A DNA stretch of 64,000 nucleotides from the NCBI GenBank assembly GCA_029953675.1, contig JAMWBK010000004.1:558001-622000 (forward strand), given 5' to 3'. The stretch is from Rhodosorus marinus. Taxonomy: Eukaryota; Rhodophyta; Stylonematophyceae; Stylonematales; Stylonemataceae. Made by a program: the position numbers and the translations under genes. The notes beneath the pieces are model-generated. The model was not told the origin of the DNA, made no database searches, and was given only the letters and a program-made list of their open reading frames with translations. Below are positions 11,756-22,093 of this stretch, one piece after another; position 1 is the first letter of the stretch; each line of letters opens with the position of its first letter.

Positions 11756-13830
11756 GAGAGAGAGAGAGAGTGAGAGAGAGAGGACAGTGATCAGTGTCCT
11801 TTTGTGATATCGTCTGTTAGCTTGTTTGAACTCAAGGCTATCCTGTCCGAATTTGATGTGCTCCGAGATCGGACTCAACGGCCGGCTGGCGAGGCTTCTA
11901 GGAGGATGCTCTATCCGAGGCTCGCCATCGCCGCTTTGCATGTTTTTTTGTTTCCTCGTACTTAGTTTCGCATTGCGCCCCGATGTAGCGCTAATCGCTA
12001 CGTCAGTGAGCGCCCCTCCCCGCCCCCGCCCACTGGCAGTCCAAGCACTCTCTGCAAAACTAGTCTACGGCCATTTCTACCCAGACGTGCCTTTAGAGGC
12101 CATGCGCACAAGGGGTTACGACCGTCCGTTCATTTGACCAAACTCTTTTTACCCCTCCCTATGAATTTGCTTAGTAAAAACACGTTTCCTTTTTTAAAAA
12201 AAACATATTTAAACAAAGTTCTCAACCAAAACTCGGCCATAACGGTTATTTTTACTTGAGAGAACAGTTATTTTCAATATAACTTCGTAAAATATCTTTT
12301 ATTCATGCATTGCTGGACGATCACAACCAATTAAAATTGGTTCTGTCATTAGACTTCCGCTCTTTTCACAGGAAACGATTGTTTTTATTACGTTATTTGC
12401 ATCAGGAATTAGATTCTTCCCTGCTAAAATGAAAATAATATAACCGAAATGAATTTGCGGCGAGTGATTGACCGACGCGAGGAATTTTTTTGGAAGTTGT
12501 TCAGGAAATTTATTTGCGGACAGCTGTCTGCTTGTTGTAGTTTTTTTTGGCGGGGGGGGGGGGGGTGGGGGAGGGTTTGGGCTTGTTTTGGGGAAGTAGG
12601 CGGCAATGGCTTTGTGATCACCCAGTGCGGAGAGGAGGGATAGTTGAGGAACCGTGTCGAAAAACAAGCTGTACCACGAGTAGTGAATGCGAATGAGTGT
12701 TTGACATTTGGATAATGGATTGTAAGTTGCGGCTTATCAAAACGTGAGAGGCTGTCACTTCAGTGAGGAGGAGCGAGCGGGGCGACGCGATCTGAGAAAC
12801 GCGGGGAGGGGGTGGGGATTCCGCCAAGTTGACCAGAAAGTTTTTGGAAAACATAAATGGAAAATGTCCTACTAAGGGGTGGAGGTATCGGTGTTGATCA
12901 CAGCCCCTTGGCCCCGTTCAGTTTTTATTGGCTTGATGATCGACCATCGCGTGCGACGTTCACAAAGCAGCCCAGGGGCTAAGCACGTGTGTTAACAGCG
13001 AGCGAGTAGGCCTTGAGCGGGGAAAAAGGAACAACTTGCACCACAGTCTAGTCAAGGCAAGATCAGTCCAAGATGATGAGTGAACAGGGAGCGAACAGAG
13101 CTAAAGACAGTAAAACGACGAAAAAAGAGCAAGATCCCTCGTTCTTCAGAATGGCGAGTACAACTCCTACGAAGCCCCCTGGAAACTTTCAGGACAACGA
13201 GAAATGATAAGCTAATATCCTCGTTCCTCGAGCCGCGGGAAGAGAAGACTGGTCGTGGTCTCCGCGTAGTGTCGGAGCCGAAATGCTCTCCGTCCTCCCA
13301 GCCGCTGAACCCCTCGAGGCGATTAATTCATGACGAGCTCTAGAAGTTGTCGTCCCTCTGTAGATTACCTAAAATACCGACATTGGGGATCAAAATCCGC
13401 TATCCTCGTAAATTACGTTTGAATATCAACTAAATTCTGACCCAGAAGCGTGGTTTTACTGACAAAGAGTATGTGTAAGTGTGTCGAGAAAGTAATAGGG
13501 CATAGAGACTGAAACGGTCCGATGTGGACAACAAAACGGCGACTAAGTACATTTTTGATTCCTTCTAACACCTCTATAGCTCACCATGTCCGCGTGTTCA
13601 TGGTTCTCCGCGGCGAAGCGAGTGCAGCATCCTGTGGCGAGTGTAGCATCCTGTGGTGGTGGGTAACGCGTTCGATACCATGAGAAGTGGCCATCGTATC
13701 TCCAAGTACTTGCAGCAGTAGCACTACGCCGCTTTTGCAAGGTGGTTGCTTTGACGCCGGACAAGTGTTTACTGTGTCAGCGTTACTCAAGGGCATGGAT
13801 CGTGGATCGTCTGAAAAGTAATTCTTTATT
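10775..13830. other. Gene-free interval with simple repeats
   Basis: AT-rich DNA with ATATAT tracts (10860-10920), G-rich stretches (11490-11600, 12549-12575) and the long AG microsatellite annotated separately. The open frames here are short or produced by simple repeats. I see no supported gene or RNA. Confidence 0.5.
11681..11781. repeat. (AG)n microsatellite, about 100 bp
   Basis: Almost pure AG dinucleotide repeat with two single AGTG interruptions near the right end. It creates an artificial Leu-Ser frame on the minus strand. Confidence 0.97.
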
Positions 13831-13837
13831 CAAGCGG

Positions 13838-14015
13838 GCTCTACTACAATTACCCAGCCCGATTTCGAAAGCATTGCGTCTATGATGAGCGGGATTTCGA
13901 TGAATCAGACGAGAGTCGATTTCTGAGAGGATTCCAAACGGAGCAATCTAATCTCCCGATCCGCATTTGAACAAGAGACACTACGGTTACCCATTCACAT
14001 CCCACCGGATGCAAT
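13838..14015 (-). repeat. Conserved 3' flank of the Cys-rich gene (copy 1)
   Basis: This stretch recurs beside copies 2 and 3 of the Cys-rich gene (about 21930-22093 and 28290-28418), with shared words such as GAATCAGACGAGAGTCG and CGGAGCAATCTAATCTCCCG. It shows that the duplication unit extends past the coding region. Confidence 0.8.
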
Positions 14016-14921
14016 TTACCGACGGTATTCGTAGCATCCTTGGTAAAGGTTAGGGTCAAGACCGCTCACGCAGAGTGGTGGCTCTCGTGGGTATGTTGTG
14101 TTGACACCCAAGCAGGTCTTACACCAAGGCGTCTTGTTGTGTACGCACTTCTGTGTGCATTTTTCTTGAGAAAAGTGGACTGAGCATGTGTCGGGGTACT
14201 TGGTGCACTTCCCGTTACCCTCGCTGCAGGTATTGTCAATCTCTTCCACCTTTCCTTTCCTCAACCATTCAGTTTGACCATCCAGAGAGCAGGTACTGCA
14301 GTCGGTGTCAATCACTGTCTTCAATTCCTCACACACCGGATAGCCGCTGTGCTGGCAGTTCTTCTGAAGCTTGATGGTCACGTTGGGGAAGCTGCGATCA
14401 GCGATGATGCACTTCTTCCTATGGTCCCTGCACTGGAAGGGAAATCCTAATGGCTCTATGGCTGGAGGCAGAATAGGGTCCGAACTTGAAAGCCCGCAGT
14501 ACAAGTTGACTTTCCTCAACCTACTCTTCAATCTGCATTTCGGCGTCCTCGACACGTAGATCTTCAACTGCTTCTTGAGCACGCGCTCGACACATGAAGG
14601 GATCCCCTCGGACCATTCCACTGGGCAATTGCACATAATACAGTCCACGCCTCCCTTGCGAAGGTTGCAGGTGATGTCCACGTTGAAAAGCTGCGGCGGC
14701 GCCTGCTTGACACACTGCTCCGAGCACCCAGCACAGTTGTTGCATGTTACAAGCTCACAATTCGCATTGCAGCACTGTGTGCAGCTGGAAGAATCGCAGT
14801 AGCCACTCACTGGTCCGTCCGTGAGCCCAGGGACCAGTCCCGGTACGCACTTCTCTGGCTCATAAGCGAAGGCTCCTACCGCGAATAGGGCAACCGCTAG
14901 CAAGCAGTATCCAAACTTCAT
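14016..14921 (-). CDS. 32-cysteine secreted protein, copy 1
   Basis: The product is 301 aa. An in-frame GTG lies four codons upstream, but the ATG at 14921 opens a perfect signal peptide (MKFGYCLLAVALFAVGAFA, likely cleaved before YEPEKC). The mature 282 residues contain 32 cysteines. An N-terminal cluster of CxxCC, CxxC and CxxxC pairs (residues ~25-65) is followed by more widely spaced cysteines and a basic central stretch with KKQLKIYVSRTPKCRLKSRLRK. Three N-glycosylation sequons (NVT, NKT, NTT) are visible. The even number of cysteines and the secretion signal predict an extracellular disulfide-rich protein. I do not recognise the family. It differs from copy 2 by one residue (Leu instead of Ile after PPQ). 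A conserved TATA box lies about 110 bp upstream. Confidence 0.9.
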   Translation of the reverse strand: MKFGYCLLAVALFAVGAFAYEPEKCVPGLVPGLTDGPVSGYCDSSSCTQCCNANCELVTCNNCAGCSEQCVKQAPPQLFNVDITCNLRKGGVDCIMCNCPVEWSEGIPSCVERVLKKQLKIYVSRTPKCRLKSRLRKVNLYCGLSSSDPILPPAIEPLGFPFQCRDHRKKCIIADRSFPNVTIKLQKNCQHSGYPVCEELKTVIDTDCSTCSLDGQTEWLRKGKVEEIDNTCSEGNGKCTKYPDTCSVHFSQEKCTQKCVHNKTPWCKTCLGVNTTYPREPPLCVSGLDPNLYQGCYEYRR

Positions 14922-15028
14922 GACGAATCTCACTTAGTATTTACCTATGTACTAAACTGGTTTGTATCCAAGCCGCTTCTTGATGTTCACTGTCTACTCC
15001 ACTACCCAGCACTCAGCCGAAGCTCGGG

Positions 15029-15035
15029 TTTTATA
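15029..15035 (-). promoter_or_regulatory. TATA box of Cys-rich gene copy 1
   Basis: GGGTATAAAACCCGAGC on the minus strand, about 110 bp before the ATG. The same element at the same distance is present before copies 2, 3 and 4, within about 300 bp of well-conserved upstream sequence. Confidence 0.75.
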
Positions 15036-16795
15036 CCCTTCCAACCACGGCTCCGGCACGGCACTTCCTGTCGTGATCTTGACGTTTATCCGAAATTCTC
15101 ACCGCAAATGTCTTACGCCAAGGCTCACGTCGCCCTTCCTGCTCCCCCGCCAGCCCTCACCCGAGACAATTTTCTGATTGAGGTTAAAACCAGCAAGATA
15201 TCGCACCCATTTCCCCCTTATCTCTTTGCCAGGGGAATTAGTTTGAGTCTGTGGATAAACTACTCAATTCATCCATAATCATCAAACTCCCCTACCCACT
15301 CCTCCCCCCCTCTAGTGTCTAGTAAGAGTGTTCAGCAAAACGAGCGGCTTCCGATTTCGATACACAGACTTTTTGATCCTTTGAAAGCCGCTTAACATTC
15401 ATTGGACAATACACGGAACTTTTGTCTATTTTGTTTTAAAAATGAGCACCGTGCAAAAGAATTCAAACGGAAAACCTGGGATTTGTTGACTGAAGAAGGC
15501 CTTGGGGGCTTCAGAGGAGAATCTGGAGTGGAAACTGATGATGATGTTGTGTACTAGGGTGGTAAGCTCCACCTCCCATATACTATATCTGATAATTTGC
15601 TTTTCCCTAGCTTTTGGACCGTTTTCTTTCAACAGAACGGAGACTGAAAATAGGGCTTGTGTCTCTGACGTGCGATGGGTACTGAGGGAGACTGCTCAGG
15701 GGAGTTAAGCGCAGCATTAGCATGGAGGAGCGAGACCCGCATAATACGATTTGCGTTTAAGGATTTTGGATTATGGAGCAGCCTTCAGAGCAGAAATTGA
15801 GTTTTTGGGATAGCGAGTTGGATAAGTAGGTACGTACTGCATTGTGGTCAGAAAGTTTTTGATACTCGAACGTGCATGAGGAGTTTTTGTTGGCTTTGGG
15901 GCGTGTCTTTAGAGGGCGCCTTTTTTAGGAGGAGGACTTTGCGGAGACGTTGGTGTGTTTGGTTCGGTCTTACCAGTTGTTTGAAACAAGAACAGTCTGG
16001 GTTTTGGTTCCAGCATTCTCTATTGGCTGTGAGTCTAGCAAACGGTGTAATATACATTAGAAACGAAGCAGAGAAATAGCAGTGCGTCCGCATTTTGCCT
16101 GATACACACTCTTGAGGTTTTTCATCCTCAATGCTCGGAAGTCTGAGATACCGGTGAATTTGGAGATCGCGACGGGCGGTTTGCTTCAATAAAGCTATAC
16201 GGATTTATAAAATATTTTCTACAGTGCGCGAGGAAGGGAACATACGAGGTGAAGATCCCTGTCGCCCCCATTCAGGACGCTCCGAGTTTAAGTACCTATG
16301 ACGTAAATTTCAGACACTCGTATGCTTGTGCATAGCCCACCCCCCCCTCCGAGTAATCAGTATCGTAACCGAAACGCTTGCTGGGTAGCTTTTCACTGCA
16401 TCGTATCGGGCAACGCGAGGTTTCTATCCAGGGAAGGCCTGTTTTAGCTGTTAAGCACTGTCGGCAGCTTTTTGGTTGTCACGTTGGTTGGGTGGGTTGG
16501 GCATGCTTTTTTTCCCTCTGAAAGTTCTCCAAATTTTGGTTCCACTGGCCAACATCAATAATAAAAGTGGGAAAACTTTCTCTGATGATTTGAGGGGTAG
16601 GACGAAGTTGCCCCATGAATTTCATGTTCAAAGTCTCTTCCACGCGCCTTCGAATGATAAAATTTGGTGTATCATTTGACTGTGTCGGCTCAGTGACTTT
16701 TGACTTTCTCGGGGGCGCTCCAAGACTCTTGCTCTCCTCTGGCAGAGGGTATTTCTCTCCGTGGGCTGCTTGTATATCTTTTAAGGCTATGTTAG

Positions 16796-17023
16796 GAAAG
16801 CTTTCGTGACGTGGAGAAGGCGGGTTTGGAGTGGTTGCGGAAATGTTTCACTGAGCATCCTGTTGAATACATGGAACTTTTGCGGGGTTTAAGTGTCTCT
16901 CCGTGGCGATATTCGAGCAGCATGCTTGCCGAGGCGCACCATCGGCGCCTGGGTTTGCACGCTTCCCTACCTAGTTCTGAAGTCCTTTTCACGGTTTGAG
17001 TAGCGCTTTAGGCTATGCTAAGT
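16796..17023 (+). mobile_element. LINE family A fragment (3' end)
   Basis: 5'-truncated copy covering the last ~55 codons (WLRKCFTEHP...LRGLSVSPWRYSSSML..) and the 3' UTR ending in TAGGCTATGCTAA. It is joined head-to-tail to a second copy. Confidence 0.9.
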
Positions 17024-17245
17024 CGGGTTTAGAGTGGTTGCGGAAATGTTTTGCTGAGCATCCTACTGAATATTTGGCGCTCTTGAGGCGTTTAAGTGTC
17101 TCCCTTTGGCGATATTCCAGCGACATGCTTTCCGAGGCGCGCCATCGGCGCCTGGGGTTGCATACTTCCCTCCCTAGTTGTTAGTTCATCTTCACGCCTT
17201 GCGTAGCGCTTCAAGCTATGCTAGTAAAGTCCAGTCCAATAAAGC
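17024..17245 (+). mobile_element. LINE family A fragment (3' end), tandem to the previous one
   Basis: Begins inside the C-terminal coding region (SGLEWLRKCFAEHPTEYLAL), runs through the 3' UTR GCGTAGCGCTTCAAGCTATGC and ends with the tail TAGTAAAGTCCAGTCC. It starts at the truncated tail of the upstream copy, giving a head-to-tail pair. Confidence 0.9.
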
Positions 17246-17855
17246 CAGTAAAACGACCAACCACAGAAGTGAGGACATTCTTGTCGTCACCCAGCTCAGC
17301 TCAAGCGGGCTGGGGGTTGAAGGTTTAGTCCGTGTCGAGCTGGGCGATCTGAGTAGACTCAAATGTAGCTGCCATTACCCCGATGTGAGTTTTAGATAGA
17401 CCTGGATTGTTGACATGAGCAATTCAACGCCACTCGATACCACAATTTCCAGCCGTCTATCGACGCCTTACCGAGCTCTTTCACCGCTCCACAACCACAA
17501 AGAGTTTAAACCGAGCGCAAAAAAAATAATGCTTTGGGTTATCTCCCTTACCAAAGAAGTGCAGGAATCGGATACGTAAGTATTCGACGAGCACCGATTT
17601 CTTCTGCAACTCCTTCTCAACTCCCCCCAAAACCTTTTCCCGACATGGTCTCCCAATCCTCTCCATGAGGTTTCCACCCTTCTTAGCAGTACACTCCGCT
17701 TCTGAACGCAAAATGGGATATCTCCAGTCGAGACCTAAAACACCGCCATCCGCGGGAGAGGAAAAAAAGAAGAAAAAAGGCTTCGGCTCCATCACCAGCA
17801 TATTAGTCAACTTCGAGACACTGTAAGAAAATCTGAATTCGGATGATTGTTTTTT

Positions 17856-17873
17856 GCTAGTAAAGTCCAGTCC
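17856..17873 (+). mobile_element. Micro-insertion of 18 bp of the LINE A tail
   Basis: GCTAGTAAAGTCCAGTCC interrupts block X where the other copies (24450, 31760, 44315) read directly from GAATTCGNACGA into TTTAAAGG. TTTTT flanks both sides. Confidence 0.6.
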
Positions 17874-19388
17874 TTTTTAAAAGTGTTTTTGAGAACTTTG
17901 CACAACGGTCGAAGGGAATCATTGGTCCTCATTAATGAGCATCTTCTACTGGGTTTTGCGGAAACTTTCCGGTTCTTTATGGCGAGTCCAGAGGTGTGTG
18001 GAGCGACTTGCGAGTTCTGTGAGTGTCGATTGGGTAGTTGGGTATCTGCTTTCCACTTCTGACTGGCTACGGAAGCGTATACGTATTCCCTTTTCCCCGG
18101 ATTTTTTATCTTTTTTCTAGAAGAAGGGAGAAGAATTGATTAGGAAGTCTAGTCAGGGATTGCATCAGTTGCTCTGTTGAGCTTCCTATTCATTGGCCAT
18201 TCACTGGTTTTAACTTTGGGCTTCCGTGGTGGAAGCGTGCGTGCTAGCGGCGCGCAATGATTTCACACCTCGGTGAGTTGAGAAATATCATCCTTGAATT
18301 ATCAACAGTTTCTTATTCTCGCCCGCACTTGCACCTCTTTGCTCGAAGCGAATTTTCGAAAACGTGATTAGGAAAAACTTCACCTGCTGGCTGATCGTGT
18401 TCCTCTAACCCTCTCTTGTAAATGCCCAGAATTGTTTGATTGCCGGTTACGTACTAGGGAGGAAGTTATCCCCTGTTTTTAAATAGGGTTTGAATGGGGA
18501 TCCGTTTCGGCAGCTAATTTCAATACAATACGATTCGGCACAGGTTAGGCCACAGAATTCGCCTTTTTCCTGTTGCAGACCTCTGGCCTCTTTGAACAAA
18601 CGGAAATTGAAAAAATTGTTTTGAATCTTCCTCGGAACTTGAAGGGCGGTAAATCTCTCCCTATCCCTGTCATCGGAGTACCATAGCCAGGTTATCCTGG
18701 ACTGTTCTGAATGAGTGAATGAATTTGTTTAGAGAACGTAAACAGATCGAGGGCATTTTTGATGAGATTTGCCTATTTATTCGACCGCCTATCACGTGCA
18801 AACTGGATTATTTGATCCTAAGATTAGGCTCCAAGCTGCCACAGTCCCCGTCCCTTTCACCGGAGTACAGTCGGGTTGTCGTCGACTGTTGTCCGAAACT
18901 TAGACCTGAGTCAGTGCGTTGTTGATGAGGTTTATCTGTATACACAACCGTCTATCCCGTCTTAACGGCACTTGTTTATTCTAGGATTAGCTTCCAACCT
19001 GCAAATCGCCCTCTTCCGTTTCACCGGAGTACACTCAGGTTATCCTCGACTGTTGTAGGAAACATAAAACAAATCCCGGGGCATAGATAATCGATAAACA
19101 ACCGTTGATGATGATTGTTGCCTCTTTAGTCGACCGTCTATCACGTTTTAACTGCATTTATTTAATCGAGGATTAATTTCCAACCTGGGTACTTTGCTGG
19201 ATGCTCTTCTTCGGTTGTGTTACTCTGAAAGCACGAAAGTGATAGGTTCGTGACAAAGTAAATCCGTGCTTTGGCAGGTATAGGCACGAATATAAGCATT
19301 CTAAGCCGTGCATGAACTCTCTGATTCAGCAATATCCTACTCAAGCTTCTTCAAGTGGATCCCTTTTCCCTACATTTGCTCCAAAACC

Positions 19389-19805
19389 CTATGAGCGAGC
19401 GACGGGGCAGGCTTCAACGTGAAAAGGAGGTGGATTCCAAGGAATGCATGGAGATCGCTCTGCTTCTGCAGGACGAGAATTCATTCCTCTGATTGTTTTT
19501 TGATGACATCCTGCAGCTGGCACAGAGACTGAAGTTCTCACGACGAAGGATGTCCGACAGGACCAAAAATTCATGAATTGAAAGACTTTAGCCCGGCGCG
19601 TTACGAATGAATCTGTTTACAGGCGATAATACTTGGACATTCGAATCTGCCGTGGCCACCAATCAGAAGCGAATTCGCTTATATCAAGAACATTACGTGG
19701 GGAAGGTACTGTTTTTTATCATTCCAAACCTCAAGCCGGTAGATACCCCGATCGTCAAAGAGGAGAAGTCGGCCTTACAAAGGAAGCTTCTGAATCGGTT
19801 TTAGA
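19389..19805 (+). pseudogene. Ty1/copia reverse transcriptase remnant
   Basis: Frame-broken coding remnant. A degraded active-site region (TTTTTGATGACATCCTGCAG, from the YVDDILLAG type) near 19497 is followed by LYQEHYVGKVL and LKPVDTPIVKE, the end of a copia RVT_2 domain. A more complete relative is at 45890-46218. Confidence 0.7.
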
Positions 19806-19837
19806 GAAAGATGGTAGTAAACCACCACTGAAAAACA

Positions 19838-20205
19838 TTAGACCCGAGTGGGCTGCGCCGTCGAAGTCGAATCGGAACTGCCTCGATCAGCCTCGGCTAC
19901 CACGATCCCCCTTTGCCTTGCAGACCTCCTGGTCTCGGACGCAGCGGCCCGATCCTCAGAATACATAGAACTCGCGTTCACTTCACCCCTTGTCAAATAC
20001 CCCTTTCCCATCTGCCGCCATACGTGGGAGTGCACCAGCTGCTGTTCTTTGACGGCTGAAGGAATGACGACATGCCGAGAGCACAGCTAGCCTCTCCTCC
20101 TCTGAGGATTGGGCGCAATGGTTTCAGCATTCCATTTTAGAAAGTTTTGGTCGTTTTGAAGAGTCAAGCTTGGAGTGGCTGCGGTGGTATGGAAAGTTTC
20201 CATGC
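19838..20205 (+). mobile_element. LINE family A fragment, diverged
   Basis: Translates in pieces to VEVESELPRSASA..., IADLLVSDAAARSSEYIELAF and ESFGRFEESSLEWLRW, i.e. the RLE and C-terminal region of family A, with several frame breaks. It is more diverged than most other copies, so it is older. Confidence 0.75.
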
Positions 20206-20214
20206 CCCAACTTT

Positions 20215-20330
20215 AACAAGTTCATTCATTCAAAAAAGAAGACACCGTATCGAAGCGCGGTCTTGTTTTCTCCTCGGGGTTTTTTCTTTCTTTCTCCGAT
20301 TAAACAAATTCATTGTCCCCTTGCACTAAT
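20215..20330 (+). mobile_element. LINE family B 3'-end fragments
   Basis: Two short pieces: AACAAGTTCATTCATTC near 20215-20232, then TCTCCTCGGGGTTTTTTCTT with CTCCGATTAAACAAATTCATT, the family B 3' UTR and end. Confidence 0.7.
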
Positions 20331-20353
20331 CGCCCTCACTTTTTCTAAGGCTG

Positions 20354-20998
20354 TGAGGATCGTATTGACGGCTGTGGATACCACTTTCTGGGCTCGTGTG
20401 GACTATTGAGAGGTCATCGTACGAAACGTCACACCCGTCTCAAGTACATCCTGAGCGAATATTTGACCAGGGTTGGCCACACGGTTGAGGTTGACTCGGA
20501 CCTTCCCCGATCAGCCTCTTCCACCTCGCCCTCCTGTTTCATCGCAGATCTCCTGGTATCGAACCCCGCCGCCAGGTGGGCAGCATATGTGGTCGTCGCT
20601 GTCACATGCCCTGTGTCACGTACCTATCTTCCCACTGCTGCTCTTGGCCGGGGGGCAGCAGCTTCTGTAATTCGCCGACTGAAGGAACGACGGGATGCTG
20701 AGATCGCGGCCAGTATCCCCTGTGCAGAGGGCCGTTCTCACAGGTTCCAACCTTTTGATTGTGGAAAGCTTTAGGCATCTGGAAAAGTTCAGCTTGGAGT
20801 GGCTGCGGAAATACTTTACTGACCGTCCTGTTGAATATCTTGGACTCCTACGCTTGTTAAGTGTCGCTCTTTGGCGATCTTCAAGCAGCATGCTTACCGA
20901 GCGCGCGCAATCGCCGCCTGTGTTTGCACGCCGTTCTCCCTAGTTCCTAGTTTCCTCTCACGCCCAGCGTAGCGCTTCAGGCTATGCTAGTAAATCCG
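20354..20998 (+). mobile_element. LINE family A fragment (RLE to 3' end)
   Basis: Covers the knuckle region (GCGYHFLGSCGLL equivalent), RHTRLKYILSEYLTRVGHTVEVDSDLPRS, FIADLLVSNPAARWAAYVVVAVTCP and WLRKYFTDRPVEYLGLL, then the 3' UTR CGTAGCGCTTCAGGCTATGC. In-frame stops and substitutions show it is dead and moderately old. Confidence 0.85.
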
Positions 20999-21039
20999 TA
21001 CAATTCATTCATCGTCGGGCCTCGTCACCAGCATTCTTT

Positions 21040-21350
21040 TTCGGTTCTCTCGATCTCCTCTTGTTTAGCGTTGTCCAGTACACTAGTTTCCAACAATACA
21101 CGTGGTACAGTGTTTCGTTCAATTTTCCGCTGGCAGTGGAAGGGGCTGTTGCCTCGACCTTAGGGGAAAAACCTCTCGCAGCCGCGAACGAAATGTTATT
21201 GTACCGCTCCAGTGTTTCCTTCTGGAACCTGCTTTCGTGCTCTGGACGGTCGTCCTGCAGTGAGTTTGCAATGGAGGAACGAGTTAAGTTAGTTGGAGAC
21301 TCAGAAAAAAAGACCATGGCGGAGAAAAAGACAACCGAAGTCGTAGAGTG
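21040..21350 (+). repeat. Repeat block R, copy 1
   Basis: Recurs at 26684-26900 and, for its right half, at 27950-28100; shared words are CACTAGTTTCCAACAATA, TCGCAGCC and GTAGAGTGTTCTTAAT. No coding signal. The right end is interrupted by a family B LINE. Confidence 0.7.
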
Positions 21351-21360
21351 TTCTTAATAG

Positions 21361-21698
21361 CATGAGACGCCGCAAAGAGATCAAATACGCGGGGGCTTTG
21401 TCTTCCCCTGGTGTTCGTGCTTCGGCACTAGCACATCGCTTGGTACCCCTGATCATTGAGTGCTTTGGGTTCATGCGGATTAAACCATTCGTTTCGGGTT
21501 CATGGACTCTGTTGGTTCTCGCTGGCTTCGGGAGTTGTTCCGCGAACGCCCTGACCGTCTTCAATCGTTGTTTACCTGCTTAAGTTTCCTGCTGTGGCGC
21601 ATGAATGCCGCTTTGATGTTGGAGGCGCGAGTTCTTCGCCGCACTTACTCTTTTTTTCCCCTCGGGTTTTTTTTTTCAGCCTCCGATTAAACCATTCG
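21361..21698 (+). mobile_element. LINE family B, 5'-truncated, with target-site duplication
   Basis: Starts at MRRRKEIKYAGALSS of the C-terminal domain and ends with CCGATTAAACCATTCG. Flanks are TTCTTAATAG (21351-21360) and TTCGTAATAG (21699-21708), a 10-bp TSD with one mismatch. The empty site is seen near 28090 (GTGTTCTTAATATTCTAAG). It contains a nested 20-bp micro-insertion. Confidence 0.9.
21476..21495 (+). mobile_element. 20-bp micro-insertion of LINE B 3' end
   Basis: The piece CGGATTAAACCATTCGTTTC lies inside a family B copy between two perfect GGGTTCATG repeats (21467-21475 and 21496-21504). Uninterrupted copies read TTTGGGTTCATGGACTCTG. Confidence 0.85.
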
Positions 21699-21708
21699 TT
21701 CGTAATAG

Positions 21709-22093
21709 TCTAAGTGAGAGAATATATCTCAGATTTAGGAGTATTGTCTTTTTTTTTATTTTTGGAATAGTTCACAGGGACGGGAAACCAAACAAAAGTC
21801 ACTGAAGGTGACTTGACTGAGAAAAGTTTTGGCGAGCTTTTGGTACTGACCGAGCCCGGACTGCTGAAGTTTTTCTAAGGAGAAGCCTCCTTCTCTGTAG
21901 AGGACAAGGATGCCAGTGGATACAGGTCCAAGACCCACCGCGTTGTTTCGAAAGTATTGCGATGAGCGGGATTCTTGATGAATCAGATGAGAGTCGCTTT
22001 CTCAGAAGGTTCCGAACGGAGCAATCTAATCTCCCGATCCGCATTTGAACAAGAGACACTACGGTTACCCATTCACATCCCACCGGATGCAAT
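21709..22093 (-). repeat. 3' flank of Cys-rich gene copy 2
   Basis: Shared with copy 3 (28100-28418) and, degraded, with 51700-51900: ATCTCAGATTTAGGAGTATTG, a T-run, then CACAGGGACGGG and GTCACTGAAGGTGAC. Confidence 0.75.

Larger units (their letters stand above)
15420..19810 (+). repeat. Repeat block X, copy 1 (composite, decayed)
   Basis: A multi-kilobase stretch whose parts recur in the same order at about 23.3-24.5, 29.7-32.9 and 40.9-46.4 kb, and inverted at 34.8-35.6 and 39.4-40.0 kb. Landmark words include GGTACGTACTGCATTGTGGTCAG, GTAATATACATTAGAAACG and CTATCACGTTTTAACTG; the right end carries a Ty1/copia reverse-transcriptase remnant. In copies 1-3 it lies directly upstream of the Cys-rich gene, so gene and block were duplicated together. 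One segment (about 16090-16310) resembles part of the three-repeat secreted proteins (see findings). No intact gene is present. Confidence 0.7.

Noticed and set aside
11642-11941. Minus-strand frame with a long Leu-Ser repeat
   Set aside because: Produced by the (AG)n microsatellite.
14922-14933. GTG start codons adding MRFV to the Cys-rich proteins
   Set aside because: A eukaryotic start at the following ATG gives a complete signal peptide; the extra codons are an artefact of allowing GTG. Similar TTG extensions were dropped for the 6266 and 9518 genes.
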